The notes beneath the pieces were generated by a model. It ran no database searches. It worked only from the letters and a program-made list of their open reading frames with translations, and was not told the origin of the DNA. Shown one piece after another: positions 16,394-24,058 of a DNA stretch of 64,000 bases (positions are counted from its first letter, which is position 1; each line of letters opens with the position of its first letter). This DNA comes from Duganella sp. CF402 (lineage in GTDB: Bacteria > Pseudomonadota > Gammaproteobacteria > Burkholderiales > Burkholderiaceae_D), in the NCBI RefSeq assembly GCF_900109645.1, contig NZ_FOBG01000001.1:868001-932000 (forward strand), in the 5' to 3' direction. The position numbers were made by a program, and so were the translations under genes.

Positions 16394-17233
16394 ATGAAGG
16401 TGGCTAGTTTTTTGTCGGGTCCGGTTGTGCCGGCACTTGGGCAGGGCACGTGGAATATGGGCGAGAAGGCGGGGCGCAGGCAGGATGAGGTGCGCGCGTT
16501 GCAATTGGGACTTGATCTGGGCTTGACCTTGATTGATACCGCCGAGATGTACGGCGAGGGCGGCGCGGAGGAGGTGGTCGGCGCGGCCATCGCCGGCCGA
16601 CGCGATGAGGCGTTCATTGTCAGCAAGGTGTATCCACATAACGCCAGCTTTGATGGCGTGCAGCAGGCCTGCGAACGTAGCCTGAAGCGCCTGAAGATCG
16701 AGACCATCGATCTGTATTTGCTGCATTGGCAGGGCCATCACCCGCTGGCCGAAACCTTCGACGGCTTCGAGGCGCTGAAGAAGGCCGGCAAGATCAAGGC
16801 CTACGGCGTCAGTAATTTTGATCTTGAAAACATGGAGGAGGCGCAAACTTACGGCGCGCCTGCCACCAATCAAGTCTTGTACAACCTGATGAAACGCGGG
16901 ATCGAGTTCGACCTGCTGCCGTGGGCGCGTGCGCAGGGCATGCCCATCATGGCGTACTCGCCGTTGGAAACCTCGGGCCGCGAGCAGGCGGCGTTGCTGC
17001 AAAATCCCGGCCTCAAGGCGGTCGCCGACGCGCATGGCGTCACGCCGGCGCAGATCGCGTTATCCTGGGTGCTGCATCAGGACGGCGTGATTGCTATCCC
17101 CAAGGCCGTCGATCCTGTACACTTGCGCGCCAACCGCGCTGCGGCTGATCTCCGGCTTTCCGCCGATGATCTGGCCGCATTGGATAAGGCATTCCCGCCG
17201 CCGCGACGTCGCCGCGCGCTCGACATGCGATAA
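16394..17233 (+). CDS. Aldo/keto reductase
   Basis: 279 residues, a complete TIM-barrel AKR. The catalytic tetrad is visible: Asp in [11 protein letters not shown] with its Tyr, Lys in [12 protein letters not shown] and His in [12 protein letters not shown]. The NADPH-binding end reads [14 protein letters not shown]. It reduces carbonyl compounds with NADPH in the cytosol; the natural substrate is not predictable. The GGAGG at 16383 provides the ribosome site. Its upstream region is formed by the right end of the RAYT element, so its original promoter may have been displaced. Confidence 0.92.
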   Translation: MKVASFLSGPVVPALGQGTWNMGEKAGRRQDEVRALQLGLDLGLTLIDTAEMYGEGGAEEVVGAAIAGRRDEAFIVSKVYPHNASFDGVQQACERSLKRLKIETIDLYLLHWQGHHPLAETFDGFEALKKAGKIKAYGVSNFDLENMEEAQTYGAPATNQVLYNLMKRGIEFDLLPWARAQGMPIMAYSPLETSGREQAALLQNPGLKAVADAHGVTPAQIALSWVLHQDGVIAIPKAVDPVHLRANRAAADLRLSADDLAALDKAFPPPRRRRALDMR

Positions 17234-17247
17234 ATGAATAAATTGTT

Positions 17248-18318
17248 ATGCTAAATCGACTCAAGCAGCTGTTTTCTCCGAAGGATATCAGCAACCACGT
17301 TCTGCTCAACGCCTACTGCACCGTCGGCGATGTGCCCAAGCCGTCCTTCCCGCATGTGGTGAACGGCCGCCGCGATTTGTCCGGCAAGGAGCTGGCGCCG
17401 CACCTGAACGGCATGATGCACCTGCTGGCCGAGCAGGGGCAGGGCGCGATGAGCTGCACCCGCTATCACGTGATTCGCCACTTGCAGCGCGCGCAGCATC
17501 ACATCAGCCTCGCGGTCGATCCGGCCTACATGGTGGATTTCCACGTATGGGCCGAAGCGGCCAACGCCATCGCTTTCATGGCCGATGGCAGCGTGCGTGA
17601 TCCACAGGGCCGCATGCTGCTGGCCGTCACTGGCGAAGGCGATCCAAAAGCCGTGGTGCCATATCCGCCGCAAGCCTGGCAGCGCAAGGCGCGCAGCGAG
17701 GAACAGCTGGCCGCCCGCAAGATTAGCGTCCCGGCCGATTTGCCGCCGCTGGTGTCCGAGCCTGAGCTGCGCATGCGAGCGCCGGAGGATATCTTGCGCC
17801 GCATGCTGGCGCTGTACGTGGTCGCCATCCGCGCCGAATCGTTGAACAGCAAGACGCCGCTCACGGTGGCCGAACTGCAGCAAAGCTTCCCGCCAGCCTT
17901 CGCCGGCCTGACCGACGCCGAGCGCGATTTCCTCGCGCAGGAAGCGCCATCGGAGCAGGAGATCACCAAGTTCCTGTGGCGTTACGAAGCCATCCTGGTG
18001 CTGCAATGGGCGCTGGGCCTGCAGTCGGAGCTACCGTTTGCGGATACGATCTGCGACGTGTCGTCGATTTCCAGCACGGTAATCGATCGTGGCACCGACG
18101 GCTTGCGCAAGCAGCCAGTCGCGCGCGCGGCCACGGAGCTGCTGGATGCGCTGGACCTGCACTACCGCCAGCACTGGGCCAGCCGCCAGGCCATCCTGAA
18201 GAAAACCCCCGTTCCCGCCAATCTGAACGACGGCGTGCTGCAAGAACGCCACCACGCCTTGAACTGGCTGGTGCGCTTTGAAGACCGCGAGTGGGACGAC
18301 GTCGATACCCCAACCTGA
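17248..18318 (+). CDS. DUF4272 domain-containing protein
   Basis: 356 residues, no signal peptide or membrane segment. The C-terminal part from about residue 170 matches the DUF4272 pattern as I know it: an EDILRRMLALYVV segment, an LWRYEAILVLQWALGL core and a closing RHHALNWLVRFEDREWDDVDTPT-type end (quoted in part). The first 160 residues form an extra domain that is not recognised. No enzymatic motif stands out. It follows the aldo/keto reductase by 14 bp and precedes the YbaK gene by 9 bp, so the three are likely one transcript. Confidence 0.72.
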   Translation: MLNRLKQLFSPKDISNHVLLNAYCTVGDVPKPSFPHVVNGRRDLSGKELAPHLNGMMHLLAEQGQGAMSCTRYHVIRHLQRAQHHISLAVDPAYMVDFHVWAEAANAIAFMADGSVRDPQGRMLLAVTGEGDPKAVVPYPPQAWQRKARSEEQLAARKISVPADLPPLVSEPELRMRAPEDILRRMLALYVVAIRAESLNSKTPLTVAELQQSFPPAFAGLTDAERDFLAQEAPSEQEITKFLWRYEAILVLQWALGLQSELPFADTICDVSSISSTVIDRGTDGLRKQPVARAATELLDALDLHYRQHWASRQAILKKTPVPANLNDGVLQERHHALNWLVRFEDREWDDVDTPT

Positions 18319-18327
18319 TACCAGCCT

Positions 18328-18783
18328 ATGAGCCTGCAATCCGTACGCGAATTTTTCCACTCCCGCGATATCCAGCTGCCCATCATCGAGACTGAAGCCA
18401 GCACCGCCACCGTGGCGCTGGCGGCGGAAGCGCATGGCGTGGAGCCGGGCCGCATCGCCAAGACGCTCGCCTTCCGCATCTCCGGCGACAAGGTGATCCT
18501 GCTAGTCGCCAGCGGCGTCGCGCGCGTGGACAACCGCAAGTTCAAGGAAACCTTCGGCAAGGGCAAGATGCTCGGACCGGACGAGGTGGTGGAGCTGACC
18601 AGCCATCCGGTCGGCGGCGTTTGCCCATTCGGTTTGCCGCAACCGCTGCCGATCTACCTCGATCACTCGCTGAATAATTTCGACGAGGTGATGCCGGCCG
18701 CCGGCTCTGTCAACAGCGCGATCCGCATCACACCGGCGTTGCTGGCGTCCGTCACGGAAGGACAGTGGGTAGACGTCTGCTAA
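18328..18783 (+). CDS. YbaK/EbsC-family aminoacyl-tRNA editing protein
   Basis: 151 residues, single YbaK/ProX-type editing domain. The key Lys of the family lies in GRIAKTLAFRISG, the substrate pocket in SHPVGGVCPFGL, and SVNSAIRITPALL closes the fold. Relatives hydrolyse mischarged Cys-tRNA-Pro or Ala-tRNA-Pro in trans. It sits 9 bp behind the DUF4272 gene. Which tRNA it edits cannot be told from sequence. Confidence 0.88.
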   Translation: MSLQSVREFFHSRDIQLPIIETEASTATVALAAEAHGVEPGRIAKTLAFRISGDKVILLVASGVARVDNRKFKETFGKGKMLGPDEVVELTSHPVGGVCPFGLPQPLPIYLDHSLNNFDEVMPAAGSVNSAIRITPALLASVTEGQWVDVC

Positions 18784-18825
18784 GTAGCTTGCTAGGATAG
18801 GCGCTTTGCATATCGGGAGCGCGGG

Positions 18826-20874
18826 ATGAAACGCAAGTTGGCTTTGTTGGCGATGGCGGCAGCAGTAAGCACGGCGCATGCCGCAGTCGAACGCATTCAA
18901 GTAGTTGAACGCGTGCCGTTCGCTCCCGGCGTCACTTTCCGCGAATACGGCGCGTATGAAAAGATACGCGGCATCGCTTACTACGCGCTCGATCCCAAGG
19001 CCGCTGCCAATGCGGCCATCGTCGATCTGAAAAAAGCGCCGCGCGACAAGCAGGGGCGCGTGCTGTTTTCCAGCGAGTTTGTGCTGCTGCGGCCAACCGC
19101 CGCGCAGCCGACCACCTTGCTGTATGACGTGAACAATCGCGGCAACATCGCCATCCTCGGCCAGGTCAATGGCCGCAGCCCAGCCAACAACGATCCCACC
19201 ACCGCTGCCGATGCTGGCGACGGTTTCCTGATGCGTCACGGTTTCTCGTTGCTGTTCTCCGCTTGGACGTGGGACGTGGCGCCAACTGTGCCGGCGGCCG
19301 GCGCTGCACCACGGCCGCTGGTGTTTGCGCCGCCCGTGGCCAAGGGTGTGAAGGGCAAGGTGCAGAACGAGTTCACCGTCAATGCGCCGGCCGATGTCGT
19401 CACCTACGCCGGCATGCGCGGCCTCACTTACGAGCCGGCGACGCTCAACGATCCGCACGCCCAGCTGACCGAACGTGCGCGTCAGGGCGACAAGCGCAAG
19501 CCGATCCCACGCAGCGCATGGCGCTTCGTCGAGCCGGAGCTGAAGGGCGGTCCGGGCCGCGTGCAGCTGGAAGGCGGCTTCAAGCCGGATACGATTTACG
19601 AGATTACTTACGTCGCCAAGGATCCGTACGTGACCGGCGCTGGCCTGGCCGGCATCCGCGATTTGCTGTCGTACTTCCGCGATCATCCATTTGAAGGCGC
19701 TGCCGCGCCGCGCAATGTGCTGATGTTCGGTATCAGCCAGTCCGGCCGCGTGATCGGCCGCATGATGCGCGATGGCCTCAACGTCGATGAAGGCGGCAAG
19801 CTGGTATTCAACGGCGCTTACCTGCAAGTGCCCGGCGCCGGCGGCTCCGCAGGCTTCAACAGCCGCTTCGCGCAGCCGACCCGCCATCCTTCGATGATGG
19901 AGGAACACGACTATCCGGCCGACGCCTTCCCGTTCACCAGCACGCCGACGCGCGATCCGGTCACCGGCAAGACCGCGTCCACGCTGGACAAGGCGCGCGA
20001 CAAGCAAGGCAATCTGCCCAAGCTGTTCTACGCTAACACCTCCACCGAATTCTGGAACCGTGGCGCTTCACTGATCGCTACCACCGCCGACGGCGAGCGT
20101 GATGTGGCGCCGGCGGACAATGTGCGCATCTACGGTTTCATGGGCGCGCAGCACTACGTCGGCCGCTCCAAAACGCGCGCGCCGTTCACCGCTTGCGTGT
20201 CGACCAGCGACCATTATCTGCCGATGCGCGCGTTGATCCTCGCGCTGGATGACTGGACCACCAAGGGCAAGCAGCCACCCGCCAGCGCCTACCCGCAACT
20301 GGCCGACGGTACGCTGACCACCGTGGCGGACTACCGCGCCATCTTCCCCAAAGGCTTCGGCCTGACGCCGCCGGAACAAAACCTGCGTGAACCGCGCCTG
20401 GACTTCGGCCGCCGTTTCGCCGCTCAAGGCATTGCCGACACCGTGCCGCCGAAGCATGGCGATGATTACGAAACCCGCGTGCCAGCGCCGGATGCCGACG
20501 GCAATGACAAAGGCGGCGTGCGCCTCGTGGAACTGCAAGCGCCGCTCGGCACCCACACCGGCTGGAACCTGCGCGCACCGGATACCGGCTTCGCCTGGGC
20601 GACTTCGCGTTTCGACGGCAGCTTCGTGCCGTTTGCCCGCACCGAGGCGGAGCGCGTGGCTGTTGGCGATCCGCGTCCTAGCCTCGAAGCGCGCTACGCC
20701 ACGCGTGACGCCTACGTGGCCGCCGTGCGCGCCGCCGCCGAACGACAGGTCGCGGCAGGCCTGCTGCTGCAGGAAGACGTTGAGCGCACCATGAAGGAAA
20801 ACGTCGGCCTGTACGACCGTATCATCGCCCGCGATCCCTCCGACCAAGCCTGCAACTACCTGTTCGCGCAATGA
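18826..20874 (+). CDS. Secreted alpha/beta hydrolase domain protein (Abhydrolase_10-like)
   Basis: 682 residues with a signal peptide ending AHA at about 19. The protein resembles the large exported alpha/beta-hydrolase family that has a beta-rich N-terminal domain (ERVPFAPGVTFREYGAYEKI) and a hydrolase core with nucleophile elbow GISQSGRVIGRMM (Ser near residue 305). A late His lies in APLGTHTGWNLR. It probably cleaves an ester or amide in the periplasm; substrate unknown. It overlaps the following amidohydrolase gene by four bases (ATGA), which suggests a joint pathway. Confidence 0.75.
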   Translation: MKRKLALLAMAAAVSTAHAAVERIQVVERVPFAPGVTFREYGAYEKIRGIAYYALDPKAAANAAIVDLKKAPRDKQGRVLFSSEFVLLRPTAAQPTTLLYDVNNRGNIAILGQVNGRSPANNDPTTAADAGDGFLMRHGFSLLFSAWTWDVAPTVPAAGAAPRPLVFAPPVAKGVKGKVQNEFTVNAPADVVTYAGMRGLTYEPATLNDPHAQLTERARQGDKRKPIPRSAWRFVEPELKGGPGRVQLEGGFKPDTIYEITYVAKDPYVTGAGLAGIRDLLSYFRDHPFEGAAAPRNVLMFGISQSGRVIGRMMRDGLNVDEGGKLVFNGAYLQVPGAGGSAGFNSRFAQPTRHPSMMEEHDYPADAFPFTSTPTRDPVTGKTASTLDKARDKQGNLPKLFYANTSTEFWNRGASLIATTADGERDVAPADNVRIYGFMGAQHYVGRSKTRAPFTACVSTSDHYLPMRALILALDDWTTKGKQPPASAYPQLADGTLTTVADYRAIFPKGFGLTPPEQNLREPRLDFGRRFAAQGIADTVPPKHGDDYETRVPAPDADGNDKGGVRLVELQAPLGTHTGWNLRAPDTGFAWATSRFDGSFVPFARTEAERVAVGDPRPSLEARYATRDAYVAAVRAAAERQVAAGLLLQEDVERTMKENVGLYDRIIARDPSDQACNYLFAQ

Positions 20875-22232
20875 AGACACTGCTTATCAAAAATGCCCGC
20901 GTGCTGGTCACGATGGACGACACGCGCCGCGAAATCGCCAACGGCGCAGTCTTTATCCGCGATAACGTGATCGAGCAAGTCGGCGCCAGTGCAGACCTGC
21001 CTCAAACCGCCGACGAAGTGATCGACGCCACCGGCCACGTGGTGATGCCAGGCCTGGTCAACACCCACCACCACATGTACCAGAGCCTGACGCGTGCCAT
21101 TCCCGCCGCACAGAACGGCGAGTTGTTCAACTGGCTGACCAACCTGTATCCGCTGTGGGCCGGTCTCACCGCCGAAATGGTGCACGTCTCCACGCTGACA
21201 GCGATGGCTGAGCTGATCCTGTCCGGCTGCACCACCAGCAGCGACCATCTCTACATCTACCCGAACGACTGCAAGCTCGATGACAGCATCGAAGCGGCGC
21301 AGAAAATCGGCATGCGCTTCCACGCCTCGCGCGGCAGCATGAGCGTGGGCCAGTCGAAAGGCGGCTTGCCGCCGGACCGCGTGGTTGAGGAAGAGGGCGC
21401 GATCCTGAAAGACACCCAGCGCCTGATCGAAACCTACAACGACGCCAGCCGCCACGCCATGCAGCGTATCGTGGTCGCTCCATGCTCGCCGTTCTCGGTA
21501 TCACAGCACTTGATGAAGGAATCGGCCAAACTGGCGCGCAGCTACGGCGTGTCGATGCACACGCACCTGGCGGAAAACGTCAATGACATCGCCTACAGCC
21601 GCGAGAAATTCAATATGACGCCGGCCGAATACGCCGAGGATTGCGGCTGGGTAGGCCCGGATGTGTGGCACGCCCACTGCGTGCAGCTGGACGACGACGG
21701 CATCTATCTGTTCGCCCGCACCGGCACCGGCATTGCGCACTGCCCATGCTCCAACATGCGGCTGGCCTCCGGCATCGCGCCGATCCGCAAGATGCTGGAT
21801 CGTGGCGTATCGGTGGGCCTTGGCGTGGACGGCAGCGCCTCCAACGACGCCGGCCACATGATGGGCGAAGTGCGCCAGGCCATGCTGCTGCAGCGCGTCG
21901 GCTTCGGTCCGGATGCGATGACGGCACGCCAGGCGCTGGAAGTGGCCACGCTGGGCGGCGCGAAAGTGCTGAACCGTGACGACATCGGCGCCATCAAGCC
22001 GGGCATGTCGGCGGATATCGTGATGTTCAAGCTGGATGGCATCGGCATGGCTGGCGCGCTGCATGATCCGGTGGCGGCGCTGGTGTTCTGCACGCCGCCG
22101 AATGTCGCTTGCAGCATCATCAACGGCAAGGTGGTGGTGCGTGATGGGCAGCTATGCACCATCGATCTGCCGGTTATTATCGAGCGCCACAACAAGCTGG
22201 CGTCTCAGTTGGCCATCGGCGCGGCGGGATAG
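20871..22232 (+). CDS. Amidohydrolase, probable 8-oxoguanine deaminase
   Basis: 453 residues, cytosolic. The metal site is typical of the cytosine/guanine deaminase and TrzN group: PGLVNTHHHMYQSLTR (H-x-H), MHTHLAENVND, HAHCVQLDD and GLGVDGSASNDAG with the catalytic Asp. The SNDAGHMMGEVRQAMLLQR segment is characteristic of 8-oxoguanine deaminases, which turn the oxidised base 8-oxoguanine into urate plus ammonia; atrazine-type substrates are the alternative. Start codon overlaps the stop of the secreted hydrolase. Its last 28 bases overlap, tail to tail, with the foldase-like gene on the other strand. Confidence 0.85.
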   Translation: MKTLLIKNARVLVTMDDTRREIANGAVFIRDNVIEQVGASADLPQTADEVIDATGHVVMPGLVNTHHHMYQSLTRAIPAAQNGELFNWLTNLYPLWAGLTAEMVHVSTLTAMAELILSGCTTSSDHLYIYPNDCKLDDSIEAAQKIGMRFHASRGSMSVGQSKGGLPPDRVVEEEGAILKDTQRLIETYNDASRHAMQRIVVAPCSPFSVSQHLMKESAKLARSYGVSMHTHLAENVNDIAYSREKFNMTPAEYAEDCGWVGPDVWHAHCVQLDDDGIYLFARTGTGIAHCPCSNMRLASGIAPIRKMLDRGVSVGLGVDGSASNDAGHMMGEVRQAMLLQRVGFGPDAMTARQALEVATLGGAKVLNRDDIGAIKPGMSADIVMFKLDGIGMAGALHDPVAALVFCTPPNVACSIINGKVVVRDGQLCTIDLPVIIERHNKLASQLAIGAAG

Positions 22233-22906
22233 GGCACCGGCGCGGCGCGGGAGGCGGCGTCGCGCAACACCTGTTGCATGTGCGCGCGGTGCTGCGCTTC
22301 TTCTGCTTCGGATGCCGGCCCGACTTGCGGCTGCGTGGCTTCGGCCAGCGCCTGTTGCAGGTAGGTGTCTTCTGCGCCAAACCATTCTTCGGTCACGCGC
22401 TCGCCCAGCAGGCGTATGCGCAACTGGCGTCGCTGCTGCTGCCAACCGGCCAGGCGTACTGGGTCGGGCGTCTCCGGAAAATTCTGCGCGGCCAGCAGCG
22501 CGTCATGCTGTGCCAGATATGCGCTGTAGCGCTCCGCCAGTTGTAGCGCATCCTGCGCCGCTGCTGGCGGCAGGCGTCCCACGAGGTAGTCGCGCAGCGC
22601 TGGAAGACGGCTTTCATCGCTGCGTCCCAGCAGGTAGGAATCCATGATGGCGCGTAGCGCGCCGTCGGTGATCAGTTGCTTTGTGTCGGTCAGCGATATC
22701 TCGATCTGCGGGCCGGGAAGGCTGCTTCCCAGCTCGCGGAAGAAGCGGTTGTTGGCGGCGCCGGGCACCATCGCCATATCGCCCGGCGGCGATGTACTGG
22801 CCGGCGCCGGCGCCGCCGTCCGCTGTGGCGCGAACGAAGACGGCGCCACGACGGCCACGAACGCCAGCAGCGCCGCAGCGCCGGCCAGTGCATGCGCGCG
22901 TTTCAT
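22205..22906 (-). CDS. Lipase chaperone (foldase)-like protein, C-terminally short
   Basis: 233 residues with an N-terminal membrane anchor (~residues 8-27) and an Ala/Pro-rich spacer, as in lipase-specific foldases (LifO). The mini-domain 1 region resembles that family: RELGSSLPGPQIEISL, then ITDGALRAIMDSYLLG where foldases have RxxFDYxLSALGE, then LPALRDYLVGRLPPAAAQDAL. Full foldases have about 340 residues; here the second lipase-clasping domain is missing after FGAEDTYLQQALAEA. No lipase gene lies in the window. Instead its ATG overlaps the stop of the secreted GH43 gene (ATGA). It may serve a different secreted client or be a degenerate foldase. Confidence 0.6.
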   Translation of the reverse strand: MKRAHALAGAAALLAFVAVVAPSSFAPQRTAAPAPASTSPPGDMAMVPGAANNRFFRELGSSLPGPQIEISLTDTKQLITDGALRAIMDSYLLGRSDESRLPALRDYLVGRLPPAAAQDALQLAERYSAYLAQHDALLAAQNFPETPDPVRLAGWQQQRRQLRIRLLGERVTEEWFGAEDTYLQQALAEATQPQVGPASEAEEAQHRAHMQQVLRDAASRAAPVPYPAAPMAN

Positions 22907-23826
22907 CAGTAGGTCGGCCAGCCGTTGGTGAAGGTCAAGTCGCTGATGAACAACACCGGGTTGTAATTGTTCTGGCTATCCAGCTCATGCCGCGCCATCA
23001 CGCCGTTGTTATAGGATTCGCCGCCCGGTGCGATGAAACGCCCGCCGCCCGCATCGAGCGTGGTGCCGCCGCCGTTCAGCATGTTGACACCGTTCTTGTC
23101 GAGGTAAGGTCCGGTGACACTGGTCGACCGGCCGTAGGAGATATGGTAGGTACTGTTCGCGCCAGCGCAGCAAGTGCCCTTGGAGACGAACAGGTAGTAG
23201 TACGAGCCGTTCTTCATAATGAACGGATTCTCGATACCACTGCTGTCAGCTGCCAGGTGGTAGCGCGAGCCGGTTGGTTTCAGTGTGCTTGGGTCGACGC
23301 GCGTGGTGTAGATGCCGGTCCAGAACGAGCCATAGGTCAGCCACGGCTGGCCCGCGCTATCGACGAAGAAGTTGGGATCGATGGCGTTGAAGTCGCCGCC
23401 GCTGGCGGAGGTCAGCACCGCGCCCTTATCGACCCAGTTGCCGGCGGCGATGCTGGACGCCGTCGCCAGGCCGATGGCCGATTTCTGCGAACCGAAGGTG
23501 GACACGGCGTAGTACAGGATCGCCTTGCCGTTCCAGACTTTGATGTCCGGCGCCCACACGGTGTTGGTGTTGCCGTTGTAGGTCTTCCACCACGACAGGC
23601 CGCTGCCGAAGATGCTGACGCCCTGCGTCCACGCCGTGCCGTTGGCCGAGTATTTGACGCCGATGCCGTTGTCGCTGGTCTCCACGATCCACCAGGTGCT
23701 GCCTTCCTTGTAGATATCGGGATCATGGGTGGTGAGGGCGCCGCTCAGGGTCCAGGTGGCGGCTTGCGCCGACAGGGCGAGCAGGGCGATAGCGCACACC
23801 GCCCCTTGTTTCAGGTGCTTGTACAT
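22906..23826 (-). CDS. Secreted GH43 family glycosidase (arabinanase-type)
   Basis: 306 residues, a single five-bladed propeller domain after a signal peptide ending AQA (~residue 22). The GH43 catalytic set is in place: HDPDIY (base Asp35), AIDPNFF (Asp150, pKa modulator) and GIENPF (acid Glu199). Overall it reads as an endo-1,5-alpha-arabinanase or arabinofuranosidase acting on plant pectin or arabinan outside the cell. It is divergent from the alpha-amylase and overlaps the foldase-like gene by four bases, an unexpected partner. Confidence 0.9.
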   Translation of the reverse strand: MYKHLKQGAVCAIALLALSAQAATWTLSGALTTHDPDIYKEGSTWWIVETSDNGIGVKYSANGTAWTQGVSIFGSGLSWWKTYNGNTNTVWAPDIKVWNGKAILYYAVSTFGSQKSAIGLATASSIAAGNWVDKGAVLTSASGGDFNAIDPNFFVDSAGQPWLTYGSFWTGIYTTRVDPSTLKPTGSRYHLAADSSGIENPFIMKNGSYYYLFVSKGTCCAGANSTYHISYGRSTSVTGPYLDKNGVNMLNGGGTTLDAGGGRFIAPGGESYNNGVMARHELDSQNNYNPVLFISDLTFTNGWPTY

Positions 23827-23982
23827 ATGGTCTCCATTGTTGTTTGTTGTGGATTCATGCTGCGCCGCTCGTATCTCGACCGTCCAATGACTTTTTGCGC
23901 GTGCCCGATATGCAGATCCGTATCGCTGTTGTACTTTGATTACACGATTTCAAGTGGCACCGGTTCCAGCTGCTGCGCACGA

Positions 23983-24010
23983 TTGCTGTTTACTGTAGTT
24001 CTGCTACATT
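23983..24010 (+). promoter_or_regulatory. Candidate promoter of the alpha-amylase gene
   Basis: TTGCTG (23983-23988) and TACATT (24005-24010) with a 16-base spacer, 49 bp before the amylase ATG, in the 232-bp gap between divergent GH43 and amylase genes. The gap is otherwise featureless apart from a run of CG-poor sequence; I could not find a convincing operator. Confidence 0.45.
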
Positions 24011-24058
24011 TTGTTGGGGGCAGTATTTCCCAAAACATAACTACATGGAGACAACACG

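Noticed and set aside
24010..24045. G-rich TTGGGGGCAG upstream of the amylase as a possible MalT box.
   Set aside because: It does not match the GGGGA(T/G)GAGG pattern and stands downstream of the promoter candidate.
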